Counted from the stretch's first letter, positions 1 to 9,599 are shown. The stretch: 24,104 nucleotides of DNA from JACMRI01 sp043778625 (GCA_043778625.1 JAYWFU010000058.1:1-24104), one strand, 5' to 3'. Translations and numbers: made by a program. The notes: a model not told the origin generated them from the letters alone.

Positions 1-1
1 A

Positions 2-3000
2 AGCACTACTATAACAATACCAGCAGGTTCTACTAGCGGTACGGTAACAATTACACCAACCGACGATGCAATATTCGAGGGTAATGAAACTGTAATAGCA
101 GACATAACGAATGTAACGGGCGGTAATGGCGCAGCAGAAAGTGCTACACCACAAGTGGCAATGGTAACTATCACCGACAATGATTTAGCTACGCCTGTAG
201 CTAACAAAGATTCAGCTATAGTTAATGAAGATGGAGTAATCACTATTTTAGTAATAAATAATGATACAGATACTGACGGAACTATTGTTGCATCCACAGT
301 TGATTTAGATCCGTCTATGGCTGGCATTCAAAATACGTTTACAATTTTGGGTAAAGGAACAGTTAGTGTTGACGCATCTGGTAACGTTACCTTCACACCG
401 TTTAATAACTATAACGGAACAGTAACATTCTCGTATACGGTTAATGATAATAGTGGTTTGACTTCTAACATCGCTACTATTAACTTCATAATTACGCCAG
501 TAAACGATGCTCCAGTAGCTGTAAATGATGTTGCTCCAGTAACTGAAGATACTCCTACAATTGTAGCGATATTAGGTAACGATAGTGATGTAGAAGGAGG
601 AGTATTAACACCAAGTATTTTAGTTAATCCATCAAATGGAGTTGTAATAGTAAATGCTAACGGAACAATAACTTATACGCCAGCTAGTAACTTTAATGGT
701 ACAGATAGTTTAACTTACATTGTATGTGATAATGGTGCACCAAGCAAATGCGATACCGCAACAGTAGTGTTTAACGTAACATCAGTAAACGATACGCCAA
801 TTATTGATAATGAATTTATTTCAGTTGGTGTAAATACAAGCTATACTGGCGATTTAACTGATGTAGGTGATTTTGATGTAGAAACGGCTCTATCTATAGG
901 AGCTACACTCGTGTCTCCAGTTCACGGAACTATAGTAATAGCTCCTAACGGAACGTATACCTATACTCCTAGTATAGGGTATATAGGAACGGATTTAGTA
1001 GTAGTTAATATCTGCGACAATGGTTTACCATTACCTGCAAAATGTGTTAACGATACTATTTTCATTACTGTTTTAGCTACAACGCCACCTGTTGCGAGCA
1101 ACGATTCAGCTATAGTTAATGAAGATGTGGTTATCACTATTTCAGTAATAAGTAACGATGCTGACGTTGATGGTACTATTGTAGTATCCACAGTTGATTT
1201 AGATCCGTCTATGGCTGGTATTCAAAACATGTTTACAATAGTGGGTAAAGGAACAGTTACAGTTGATGTATCTGGTAACGTTACCTTAACACCGTTTAAT
1301 AATTATAATGGAACAGTAACATTCTCGTACACCGTAAATGATAATGCAGGAGCTACTTCTAACATAGCGAATATTAAATTTACTATAATACCAGTAAATG
1401 ATGCGCCAGTAGCTGTAAATGATGTTGCTCCAGTAACCGAAGATACTCCTACAATTGTAGCTATATTAGGTAACGATACCGATGCAGAAGGAGGAGTATT
1501 AACACCAAGTATTTTAGTTAATCCATCAAACGGAACTGTAGTAGTAAATGCTAACGGAACTATAACTTATACCCCAGCTAGTAACTTTAATGGTACAGAT
1601 AGTTTAACGTATATTGTATGTGATAATGGAGCACCAAGCAAGTGTGATACAGCAAAAGTAGTATTTACTATAACACCAGTAAATGATGCGCCAGTAGCTA
1701 TAAACGATGCTGCTACTGTAACCGAAGATACTCCTACAATTGTAGCTATATTAGGTAACGATAGTGATGTGGAGGGAGGAATACTAACGCCAAGTATTTT
1801 AGTTAATCCATCAAATGGAACTGTAGTAGTAAATGCTAACGGAACAATAACTTATACCCCAGCTAGTAACTTTAATGGTACAGATAGCTTAACGTATATT
1901 GTATGTGATAATGGTGCACCAAGCAAATGCGATACTGCAATAGTAATATTCACAGTAACGCCAATAAATGATGCACCAGCAGCTTCAAATGATACTGCTA
2001 CAGTAACAGAAGATATGCCAGTAACTGTTGCAATATTAGGTAACGATATCGATGCGGAAGGAGGAGTATTAACACCAAGTATTTTAGTTAATCCATCAAA
2101 CGGAACTGTAGTAGTAAATGCTAACGGAACAATAACTTATACGCCTAGTAGTAACTTTAACGGTACAGATAGTTTAACGTATATTGTATGTGATAATGGT
2201 GCACCAAGTAAATGCGATACTGCAATAGTAATATTCACAGTAACGCCAGTAAATGATGCACCAGCAGCTTCAAATGATACTGCTACAGTAACAGAAGATA
2301 TGCTAGTAACTGTTGCAATATTAGGTAACGATACCGATGCGGAAGGAGGAGTATTAACACCAAGTATTTTAGTTAATCCATCAAACGGAACGGTGGTAGT
2401 AAATGCTAACGGAACTATAACTTATACGCCTGGTAGTAACTTTAACGGTACAGATAGTTTAACGTATATTGTATGCGATAATGGTGCGCCAAGCAAATGC
2501 GATACTGCAATAGTAATATTCACAGTAACGCCAGTGATAGACTCTATTAAAATTCCTACAACAGTTATTGGAGCTATTCAAGACAGTGTAACTACAAAGT
2601 GTATCACACTAATTAACCCTGATGGAGGTGTGGTAAGTACCACATTTGTTTGTGGACCAAGTCATGGTAGTGTTAGCACTACTGTAACAGGTAACGTAGT
2701 TTGTATAACTTATACTCCTGTGGCAGGTTATAACGGAAAGGATACTTTATGTTTAGTAGCATGCAACGGTGTAACTTGCGATACTCTAAAAGTGCCAGTA
2801 GTTGTTATACCATTAAATGGAGTATTAATACCTAGACCAATTAGTTTAACTACGGCCGAAGATAGTACGGTAACACGTTGTGAGACAATACTAAACCCTA
2901 GTAATGCACCACTAATAGCTAACTTAACTTGCGGTCCTAACCACGGTACCGCTACTACTACAGTAACAGGTAATGTAGTGTGTGTAACTTATGTACCAAG

Positions 3001-3670
3001 TGCTAACTATAATGGTAATGATACCTTGTGCTTAACGGTATGTAACGGCACCAACTGCGATACTGTAAAAGTACCAGTAGTAGTAACACCAGTAAATGAT
3101 AGTACTGTTATAATAATAGTAACCCCTCCAATAGCTGTTAAGGACACCATAACTTCACATGGTGAAGGTGTAATTATTAATGTGTTGGCAAATGATATTA
3201 ACGGAACTGGTGGAACAATAACCATAATAACTCCGCCACATAACGGACAAGCAGTAGTTAATACTAATGGAACAATAACCTATGTGCCTAATAACGAAAG
3301 TTGTGGATTAGATAGTATACAGTATAACCTATGTAACACAGCAGGATGTAGCAGTGCTTGGGTATATATCACAACTATTTGTAACGAGTTTTTTGTACCA
3401 GAAGGATTTAGTCCAAATGGCGATGGTGTAAATGATATGTTTATAATAAAAGGGCTGAACAACTATCCTAACAATACACTTACATTCTTCAATCGCTGGG
3501 GTAATGAAGTGTATGCTGTTACTAATTACCAAAATGATTGGAATGCAACTAGTAATAAGGGATTAAGAGTAGGGGGAGAGTTGTTACCAGTGGGTACATA
3601 TTTCTACATATTAGATTTAGGGGTTGATGGTAAAGCACCAATTAAAGGGTATGTTTATATTAACAGGTAG
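2..3670 (+). CDS. Giant tandem-95-repeat surface protein, T9SS type B sorting domain (5' truncated by window)
   Basis: The reading frame is open from base 2, so the ATG at 155 is internal and this is the last 1222 residues of a longer protein. In order: the end of a Calx-beta domain (residues about 1-63, with the FEGNE and VTITDND signature strings), eight Ig/cadherin-like repeats, two Cys-rich 93-residue repeats (nt 2531-2809 and 2810-3088), one more Ig-like domain, and a C-terminal gliding-motility-associated CHU_C domain (from about nt 3376; FSPNGDGVND, then FNRWGNEVY). CHU_C domains send proteins through the type IX secretion system and leave them on or outside the cell, so this is probably a surface adhesin or gliding-related protein. 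Repeat class B carries a CDNGAPSKCD string with two cysteines that could form a disulfide. No enzymatic motif is visible. The ligand is unknown. The downstream gene carB is convergent. Confidence 0.93.
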   Translation, partial: STTITIPAGSTSGTVTITPTDDAIFEGNETVIADITNVTGGNGAAESATPQVAMVTITDNDLATPVANKDSAIVNEDGVITILVINNDTDTDGTIVASTVDLDPSMAGIQNTFTILGKGTVSVDASGNVTFTPFNNYNGTVTFSYTVNDNSGLTSNIATINFIITPVNDAPVAVNDVAPVTEDTPTIVAILGNDSDVEGGVLTPSILVNPSNGVVIVNANGTITYTPASNFNGTDSLTYIVCDNGAPSKCDTATVVFNVTSVNDTPIIDNEFISVGVNTSYTGDLTDVGDFDVETALSIGATLVSPVHGTIVIAPNGTYTYTPSIGYIGTDLVVVNICDNGLPLPAKCVNDTIFITVLATTPPVASNDSAIVNEDVVITISVISNDADVDGTIVVSTVDLDPSMAGIQNMFTIVGKGTVTVDVSGNVTLTPFNNYNGTVTFSYTVNDNAGATSNIANIKFTIIPVNDAPVAVNDVAPVTEDTPTIVAILGNDTDAEGGVLTPSILVNPSNGTVVVNANGTITYTPASNFNGTDSLTYIVCDNGAPSKCDTAKVVFTITPVNDAPVAINDAATVTEDTPTIVAILGNDSDVEGGILTPSILVNPSNGTVVVNANGTITYTPASNFNGTDSLTYIVCDNGAPSKCDTAIVIFTVTPINDAPAASNDTATVTEDMPVTVAILGNDIDAEGGVLTPSILVNPSNGTVVVNANGTITYTPSSNFNGTDSLTYIVCDNGAPSKCDTAIVIFTVTPVNDAPAASNDTATVTEDMLVTVAILGNDTDAEGGVLTPSILVNPSNGTVVVNANGTITYTPGSNFNGTDSLTYIVCDNGAPSKCDTAIVIFTVTPVIDSIKIPTTVIGAIQDSVTTKCITLINPDGGVVSTTFVCGPSHGSVSTTVTGNVVCITYTPVAGYNGKDTLCLVACNGVTCDTLKVPVVVIPLNGVLIPRPISLTTAEDSTVTRCETILNPSNAPLIANLTCGPNHGTATTTVTGNVVCVTYVPSANYNGNDTLCLTVCNGTNCDTVKVPVVVTPVNDSTVIIIVTPPIAVKDTITSHGEGVIINVLANDINGTGGTITIITPPHNGQAVVNTNGTITYVPNNESCGLDSIQYNLCNTAGCSSAWVYITTICNEFFVPEGFSPNGDGVNDMFIIKGLNNYPNNTLTFFNRWGNEVYAVTNYQNDWNATSNKGLRVGGELLPVGTYFYILDLGVDGKAPIKGYVYINR
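194..496 (+). repeat. Type A Ig-like repeat, copy 1
   Basis: A 303-bp (101-aa) unit containing the strings DSAIVNEDG, DLDPSMAGIQ and FNNYNGTVTFSYTVND. It recurs at 1088-1390 at an offset of exactly 894 bp, with only scattered substitutions and no indel. Confidence 0.85.
497..781 (+). repeat. Type B 95-aa repeat, copy 1 (isolated)
   Basis: A 285-bp unit starting at PVNDAPVAVND and ending before the next PVND-like string. It is followed by a divergent 306-bp domain (782-1087). The same class then recurs four times in tandem from 1391. The 894-bp distance to the copy at 1391 equals the A-to-A distance, so A and B were copied as one block. Confidence 0.85.
1088..1390 (+). repeat. Type A Ig-like repeat, copy 2
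   Basis: Second copy of the 303-bp unit, aligned without gaps to 194-496. It is directly followed by the type B array, so the gene order is A-B-C-A-B-B-B-B. Confidence 0.85.
1391..2530 (+). repeat. Four tandem type B repeats, 285 bp (95 aa) each
   Basis: Units begin at 1391, 1676, 1961 and 2246, and the array ends at 2530: an exact 285-bp period with no indels. Long nucleotide stretches are shared, for example the segment encoding LTPSILVNPSNGTVVVNANG. The unit length matches the family known as tandem-95 repeat proteins. Near-identity at DNA level points to recent tandem duplication. Confidence 0.92.
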
Positions 3671-3697
3671 AAAGCGGTAGTTTTCAAAACAATTTTA

Positions 3698-3760
3698 ATA
3701 CCACAATAAATAAAGGAGCTTACTTGCTAGTAAGCCCCTTTATTTATTGTGGTATTTTTT
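3698..3760 (+). terminator. Long intrinsic terminator after the adhesin gene
   Basis: Arms 3698-3724 and 3729-3755 pair over 27 bp with one mismatch (A/C near the centre) around a TGCT loop, followed on the plus strand by a run of T to 3760. It lies between convergent genes (adhesin and carB), so it may also stop carB transcripts, though the minus-strand T tract is weaker. Confidence 0.88.
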
Positions 3761-3842
3761 CAGGCAGGGAATTTTATAATGCGGGTTTTACAAGACATTG
3801 CTAAAAAGCATAGCAAATTAACTCATCGAAGCTAAATGTGTT

Positions 3843-6686
3843 TTACTTACTCAAGTATAAATTACGTTCGTTGTATAGCTGCTCAAAATATTCGTCTTGC
3901 AAGTCATCAATAAAATGTATGGCTTCGCCTGTGCTTTTCATTTCGGGACCAAGTTCTTTATTTACATCTTTAAATTTATCAAAGCTAAACACTGGTACTT
4001 TTATAGCATAACCTTTTTTTATAGGGTTAAATACCAAGTCTTTTACCTTACAATGCCCAAGCATCACTTTCGTAGCATAGTTTACATAGGGTTCGTTGTA
4101 GGCTTTAGCTATGAATGGTACGGTACGGCTGGCGCGTGGATTAGCTTCAATCACATACACTACTTCGTTTTTAATGGCAAATTGTATATTTATTAATCCC
4201 TTTACCTGCATTGCTTTAGCTATGGTGTGGGTGTGTTGCTCAATTTGTTGTATCACACTATCGCTCAAATCAAATGGCGGCAATACGGCATTGCTATCGC
4301 CGCTGTGTATACCAGCAGGCTCTATGTGTTCCATTATACCTATGATGTAGGCTTCGGTGCCGTCGCATATAGCATCGGCCTCGGCTTCAATAGCTTGTTC
4401 CAAAAAGTGGTCTAATAATATTTGATTTTCGGGCATGTCACGTAGTATATTTACCACGTGCTCCTCCAACTCTTGTTCGTTAATAACAATTTTCATGCTT
4501 TGCCCACCAATTACATAGCTAGGGCGCACCAATAGAGGAAATCCTAACTTGCGCGATAGTTGTATGGCATCGTCAGCATTGGTTATTGTACCAAACTTAG
4601 GGTAGGGGATACCTAAGTCTTTTAACAAAGTACTAAAACGCCCTCTGTCCTCTGCCAAATCAAGGCTTTCGAACGAAGTACCTATAATCTTAATGCCATA
4701 TTTATTTAATTTTTCAGCAAGCTTTAATGCTGTTTGTCCGCCAAGCTGCACTATAACCCCTTCAGGTTTTTCGTGTTGAATAATGTCGTAAATATGTTCC
4801 CAGAACACAGGCTCAAAATATAGCTTATCAGCAATGTCAAAATCGGTACTTACGGTTTCGGGGTTGCAGTTAATCATAATCGTTTCGTAACCACACTCTT
4901 TGGCAGCAAGCACGCCATGTACGCAGCTATAATCAAACTCAATACCTTGCCCAATGCGGTTAGGGCCGCTACCAAGTACTATAATTTTTTTGTTGGTGGA
5001 TGATACACTTTCGTTACTAATAACTCCACTGCCTGCATTGGCAAAGCGTTCAAAGGTAGAGTAAAAATAAGGCGTTTTAGCTTCGAATTCGGCAGCGCAA
5101 GTATCCACCATTTTATACACGCGAGTTATACCTAAGTCGTTACGTTTTTTGTACACCTCGCTTTCGAGGCAGCGCAATAGGTGCGCCACTTGGCGGTCGG
5201 CGTAGCCTTTTTGCTTAGCGTTAAACAATAGTTCTTCCGTAATGTTATCAATGGTGTGTTTTTCAATTTGACGCTCTAAATTAATTAAGTCTTCAATTTG
5301 ATTAAGAAACCACCCGTCAATCTTGGTTAGTTTTTTTATGGTGTTAAATGGTATGCCTATTTTAAATGCATCGTACACATGGAAAAGTCTGTTCCAACTA
5401 GGGTTTTCCAGACTGTCTAATAATTCGGCTTGGCTTTTTTGTTCACGACCATCGGCTCCTAATCCATTACGTTTTATTTCTAAACTCTGACACGCTTTTT
5501 GTAACGCTTCTTGAAACGTACGCCCAATGCCCATTGCCTCGCCTACGCTTTTCATCGTAAGACCCAAATGTCTGTCAGCACCTTTAAATTTATCAAAATT
5601 CCAACGAGGTATTTTTACAATTACATAATCTAACGCAGGTTCAAAATAAGCTGAAGTTGTTTTAGTAATTTGATTTTTAAGTTCATCTAAATTATAACCA
5701 ATAGCCAATTTAGCTGCAATTTTTGCAATAGGGTAGCCCGTGGCTTTGCTCGCCAATGCTGACGAACGCGATACACGTGGGTTAATTTCAATTACAATAA
5801 TTTCCTCGTCGTTATTAGGGTTAACTGAAAACTGAATGTTACATCCGCCCGCAAATTGTCCAATACCGTTCATGCACTTAATTGCTAAATCTCGCATTCG
5901 TTGGTAAGTAACATCGCTTAAGGTCATTGCTGGCGCTACTGTTACGCTATCACCCGTGTGTATGCCCATAGGGTCAAAGTTTTCGATAGAGCAAATTATA
6001 ATAACATTGCCTGCACCATCGCGCAATAATTCAAGTTCATATTCTTTCCAACCTTTTATGCTTTGCTCCACCAACACCTCGTGTATAGGGCTGGAGTGTA
6101 AGCCATGGGTAAGTGCTTTTTCAAACTCTTCGGCAGTGTTTACAAATCCTCCGCCTGTGCCACCTAATGTAAACGATGGACGAATTACTAGCGGGAAGCC
6201 AATTTCTTGTGCAATTTCCTTACCTTCCAAAAAGCTCGTAGCCGTGCGTCCTTTGCACACTCCCGCATTTAAGCCTATCATACACATTCTAAATTTTTCG
6301 CGGTCCTCGGTGGTTTTTATCGCATCGGTATTTACGCCAATCATTTGTATGTTGTACTTAGCCCACACACCTGCTTTCTCACACTCTAGCGCAAGATTAA
6401 GCGCTGTTTGTCCGCCCATAGTGGGTAGCACGGCATCAATATCATGGGTTTTAAGTATTTCAATGATTGATTTTTTGGTCAATGGTTTCAAATATACATT
6501 ATCGGCTGTTACGCTATCCGTCATTATTGTGGCTGGATTGCTGTTAATTAATGTAACGGTAATTCCCTCCTCGCGTAAGCTACGACTAGCTTGGCTTCCA
6601 GCATAATCAAACTCGCAGGCTTGACCAATAACAATAGGACCCGACCCAATAATGAGCACATGTTTAATACTTGAATTCTTTGGCAT
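3843..6686 (-). CDS. carB: Carbamoyl-phosphate synthase large subunit (short form)
   Basis: Makes carbamoyl phosphate from bicarbonate, ammonia (delivered by CarA from glutamine) and two ATP, feeding pyrimidine and arginine synthesis in the cytoplasm. Two homologous ATP-grasp halves are visible. The N half has IGSGPIVIGQ near residue 13, FPLVIRPSFTLGGTGGG at 164-180 and VIEINPRVSRSSA near 300. The C half has LGSGPNRIGQ near 567, FPLLVRPSYVIGG at 716-728 and VIEANPRASR near 846. The protein ends at residue 947, where the E. coli enzyme (1073 aa) begins its allosteric MGS-like domain. That domain is absent, which I recall as normal for Bacteroidota CarB, so UMP/ornithine control of the E. coli kind is not expected. 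The stop is clean, with no sign of frameshift. carA is not in the window. Confidence 0.97.
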   Translation of the reverse strand: MPKNSSIKHVLIIGSGPIVIGQACEFDYAGSQASRSLREEGITVTLINSNPATIMTDSVTADNVYLKPLTKKSIIEILKTHDIDAVLPTMGGQTALNLALECEKAGVWAKYNIQMIGVNTDAIKTTEDREKFRMCMIGLNAGVCKGRTATSFLEGKEIAQEIGFPLVIRPSFTLGGTGGGFVNTAEEFEKALTHGLHSSPIHEVLVEQSIKGWKEYELELLRDGAGNVIIICSIENFDPMGIHTGDSVTVAPAMTLSDVTYQRMRDLAIKCMNGIGQFAGGCNIQFSVNPNNDEEIIVIEINPRVSRSSALASKATGYPIAKIAAKLAIGYNLDELKNQITKTTSAYFEPALDYVIVKIPRWNFDKFKGADRHLGLTMKSVGEAMGIGRTFQEALQKACQSLEIKRNGLGADGREQKSQAELLDSLENPSWNRLFHVYDAFKIGIPFNTIKKLTKIDGWFLNQIEDLINLERQIEKHTIDNITEELLFNAKQKGYADRQVAHLLRCLESEVYKKRNDLGITRVYKMVDTCAAEFEAKTPYFYSTFERFANAGSGVISNESVSSTNKKIIVLGSGPNRIGQGIEFDYSCVHGVLAAKECGYETIMINCNPETVSTDFDIADKLYFEPVFWEHIYDIIQHEKPEGVIVQLGGQTALKLAEKLNKYGIKIIGTSFESLDLAEDRGRFSTLLKDLGIPYPKFGTITNADDAIQLSRKLGFPLLVRPSYVIGGQSMKIVINEQELEEHVVNILRDMPENQILLDHFLEQAIEAEADAICDGTEAYIIGIMEHIEPAGIHSGDSNAVLPPFDLSDSVIQQIEQHTHTIAKAMQVKGLINIQFAIKNEVVYVIEANPRASRTVPFIAKAYNEPYVNYATKVMLGHCKVKDLVFNPIKKGYAIKVPVFSFDKFKDVNKELGPEMKSTGEAIHFIDDLQDEYFEQLYNERNLYLSK

Positions 6687-6710
6687 AATTAGTTAGAGTT
6701 ATAAATTAGA

Positions 6711-6740
6711 CAAAAGTAATTTTTTTGGGTATTGAAACAA
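6711..6740 (-). promoter_or_regulatory. Bacteroidota-type promoter for carB
   Basis: On the minus strand a -33 TTG (6740-6738) is followed after 19 bases by TACTTTTG (6718-6711), which fits the TAnnTTTG -7 consensus of Bacteroidota. The -7 box ends 24 bases before the carB ATG, giving a short leader. This is the best promoter match in the window and argues that carB is not simply co-transcribed with the upstream protease gene. Confidence 0.6.
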
Positions 6741-6785
6741 GTATTAAATTAACGCAAATACACTAAAATTAATAAAGCTAAGTTA

Positions 6786-9599
6786 TTATTGTTTTATAAT
6801 AATAAGTTCGTTTTTAATAGTATTTCCACTTAATTTGGCTATATAGTTACCATTGGCTAATGCTACCATATCAATAGTAATGGTAGAGGTTTTAACTATG
6901 TTTTTTTGGAGTACTAATTCTCCTTTAGCATCGTAGAGTAATAACTTGTCGTACCTGTCATTACTATCTATAGTTATAGTAGTAACGTCATTAGTTGGAT
7001 TTGGATATGCTTTAAACACATCTCTCGTAATACTCGCTATTGCTGTTGGGGCTACTATTAACACTCCGTTAGAACTAACTATACTAGATGTTAGCCCTGC
7101 GTTATTAGTAGCTTGCACATTAATGTAATAGGTTGTACCTACTGTTAACGATAAGCCCGCTTTGGTAAACGAGTTAAATACAAAGTTATTTTTCCAAGTT
7201 GTTACGTCTGTAGCGCCAGGAGCAGTGCCAATAGAATATTCGTAGTATGACAAACCTGAGTGTGCGTCTGTTACTGCTGCCCAATTACCTTGTAACTGTG
7301 TGGTAGAAACTTGTGTAGTAATGTCAGCCGCTACGCCATCATTTACAGTAGTAGCTGGCGCTGGCGCAGTCCAATCTATTTTTTTATCACTGGTGGCTAC
7401 CAATGATAAGTTGCCTACGTTGTCTTGCACTATTGAATTAATACGCCCCGCAAACGCACTAGGGCTGGCGTTTTGGTAGCGCATATCATACGAGTTACCT
7501 GTGCCTACGGTTACGTTAATGGTACCTGACGCTACTCTACTGCGGTAAGCCTTAAAGTTATCTACCGTAAAATTACACTCTCCACTCCTAAACGAGATGT
7601 ACTGACCTTGTGTAATGGGGAATGGAGTATCATCTAAATAATCTGCTTTTAAAGCATCGTTAATATATACCAATATTCGCCCTGACACACGATCATGAAT
7701 AATTTTAACATCGTACGTTGTATTTGCAGTAAATGGATAAGATAAATCTAGCTCCGGGCTCGAAAACGCGTCGTTAATTACTTTATATACCTGTATTTTT
7801 TGATTATCGGCTCTTAGCCATACAAAATACGAATTACCACGATTAGGTAAGGTTCCATTATCTGAAAAAAAATGAAAGCCCGCCCGACGATTAGTGCCCG
7901 TTCCTCCAATTTTAGCATCAAAATGATATAAATATCTATTAGATAGCGTTTGGTTTAAACTAGCGCTTATACTAGTATTCGTAATTGTTTCATCAGACTG
8001 ATTAAGTGCTCCGCCAACGATGCTCCAAGTACCTATGTTAGACGTCCAGTCGGTGTTAATAGCCGTATTAAAATCATCAGTAAAAAAACCACGAGTATTG
8101 TTGGCGCGCCATTCGGTACCATTATTGTCCGAAATGTTAAAGTAGCTTTTTTGTAAACCAGAACCGCCTGTTTCATCCGCATCAGTAAAAGTAGCTGTAA
8201 ATGCTTGTGTTTCAAACGTAGTGGCCGATGTTATTAATGTGGTAGGGGCTATGGTGTCAGAAGGGGCACAATTTAATGTGTTTTGTGATTTGTACGAATA
8301 ATCAGCATAGGGTATTCCGCCCGTTTCAATAAATGTACCGTAGCCCACACTACCGCTTGCTCCGCCCACATCACGCAGTTCCCAGTGTATGTGGTCGCCG
8401 CTCGAACCACCAGTAGTTCCTTGGTCGCCAAGTACTTCGCCTTTGCACACCGCTTGCCCGGCAATTACAGCAAATGATTCTAAATGTCCGTAATAGGTAA
8501 TTGATTGGTCAGAATTTTCAACTTTAATTAATCTGCCGTAACCCGTTGTTAATGAGTTTGATGCTAATATACCTGCAAATAGTACAGTACCATCGTCTGA
8601 CGATAACAAAGCATCGTATACTCCATTTGGGGTATCAAAATCGGTAGCATAATAACCATGTTGATTGTAGTTGTACAAGTTGCAAAATGCAAATGGAGTG
8701 TGTGGCCCTGTTGGAGCAGGTGTACCTGCACGGCTCACGCAGTAATCAAGTCCGCTAGCAAATGGTAGTTTAAATTGTGTACTCGATGGCACGTTAACCG
8801 AAGGGGTATTATTACTACGTAGGTTACTTGACAAGTCTACCGCATTGATATTAAGTAGCTTGCTTCGATTAGCTTTTTTGGCATATAAATAACCATTGAT
8901 TGTTATAAAATTATTAGTGGTGCCATCGTATATTATTTTTTCAGTTTGTGTTTTAATGTCAAACTCTACCACATTATTACCTATGCCTTCCACCACATCT
9001 TTTATTACAGCATCCGTAGTGGTATATATTAGTTTTTTGCCATTAGCAGATACTATGGGTGTACACATATATTTTGCACTTACGTTTAATTGCGAAAATA
9101 TTTTTGACTTAATAGTGTACACATATATACCTTCGTGAAAATTATCGGTAGTGTAGTTCTCCAACTCAAATACAATTTGGGTATTATTGTTAATTAATGC
9201 AATTGGTGCAAGTATTCCGTCAGCAACGGCATCATTAGCTTGGTTAAACAACTCCCTAGTTTCATTGTTTTGTACCCAATATACTTTGTTATTGTTGGTT
9301 AAGCGTTCGCGTAGGGTGTACACTTTTATTTTATCATCGTGCGATTTAATACCTTGAAACAGTAGCCAAGGTTTACTAGTGTTTTCAATACCTAATAATG
9401 GTTCTTTATAATAACGTCTAAAACCGATGTTAAGCTCGTTATTAGGTACTTTTAAATCTTTGCCTACTAGTATAGGTTTATCTTTATTTTTTTGTGTAAA
9501 TAGTTGATTGTTGTTTTGATACACAATTGTATTTTGCGCATTAATAATTAGCGACATCGCCGCTAAAAGTGCTGTAATAATAGGAGTGAATTTTTTCAT
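6786..9599 (-). CDS. Secreted M23 family metallopeptidase, T9SS type A sorting domain
   Basis: Probable secreted zinc endopeptidase acting on peptidoglycan cross-links or Gly-rich peptides. A signal peptide (MKKFTPIITALLAAMSLIINA) precedes a region of about 280 residues that looks like a beta-propeller. The M23 domain covers roughly residues 305-410: H314 and D320 in HGYYATDFD, H372 in YGHLES, and H403/H405 in DHIHWEL, so a full set of zinc and catalytic residues can be assigned. A LamG/concanavalin-like beta sandwich follows (about 505-685, starting DDFNTAINTDW), then an FN3-like domain (about 743-850), then a T9SS type A domain from about 860 (FKAYPNPTND). The long C-terminal part suggests carbohydrate or cell-surface targeting. 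The gap to the upstream M61 gene is 88 bp. The true substrate cannot be read from sequence. Confidence 0.9.
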   Translation of the reverse strand: MKKFTPIITALLAAMSLIINAQNTIVYQNNNQLFTQKNKDKPILVGKDLKVPNNELNIGFRRYYKEPLLGIENTSKPWLLFQGIKSHDDKIKVYTLRERLTNNNKVYWVQNNETRELFNQANDAVADGILAPIALINNNTQIVFELENYTTDNFHEGIYVYTIKSKIFSQLNVSAKYMCTPIVSANGKKLIYTTTDAVIKDVVEGIGNNVVEFDIKTQTEKIIYDGTTNNFITINGYLYAKKANRSKLLNINAVDLSSNLRSNNTPSVNVPSSTQFKLPFASGLDYCVSRAGTPAPTGPHTPFAFCNLYNYNQHGYYATDFDTPNGVYDALLSSDDGTVLFAGILASNSLTTGYGRLIKVENSDQSITYYGHLESFAVIAGQAVCKGEVLGDQGTTGGSSGDHIHWELRDVGGASGSVGYGTFIETGGIPYADYSYKSQNTLNCAPSDTIAPTTLITSATTFETQAFTATFTDADETGGSGLQKSYFNISDNNGTEWRANNTRGFFTDDFNTAINTDWTSNIGTWSIVGGALNQSDETITNTSISASLNQTLSNRYLYHFDAKIGGTGTNRRAGFHFFSDNGTLPNRGNSYFVWLRADNQKIQVYKVINDAFSSPELDLSYPFTANTTYDVKIIHDRVSGRILVYINDALKADYLDDTPFPITQGQYISFRSGECNFTVDNFKAYRSRVASGTINVTVGTGNSYDMRYQNASPSAFAGRINSIVQDNVGNLSLVATSDKKIDWTAPAPATTVNDGVAADITTQVSTTQLQGNWAAVTDAHSGLSYYEYSIGTAPGATDVTTWKNNFVFNSFTKAGLSLTVGTTYYINVQATNNAGLTSSIVSSNGVLIVAPTAIASITRDVFKAYPNPTNDVTTITIDSNDRYDKLLLYDAKGELVLQKNIVKTSTITIDMVALANGNYIAKLSGNTIKNELIIIKQ

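Noticed and set aside
1391..2530. Regular repeats suggesting a CRISPR array
   Set aside because: The period is 285 bp, the whole unit is conserved with no unique spacers, and it is in frame as protein repeats.
3798..3816. TTGCTA/TAGCAA 6-bp hairpin behind carB
   Set aside because: Short A/T stem. The 27-bp hairpin nearby is the more convincing terminator.
3779..3835. 18-codon plus-strand mini-ORF (MRVLQDIAKKHSKLTHRS) between the terminator and carB
   Set aside because: Lies just after a strong terminator, has no visible promoter or ribosome site, and is too short to stand out from chance.
5956..6606. 216-aa plus-strand ORF antisense to carB
   Set aside because: It lies wholly inside a strongly conserved gene, and its product (rich in Ser, Pro and Ile strings) resembles no family. 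It is a shadow of carB codon use.
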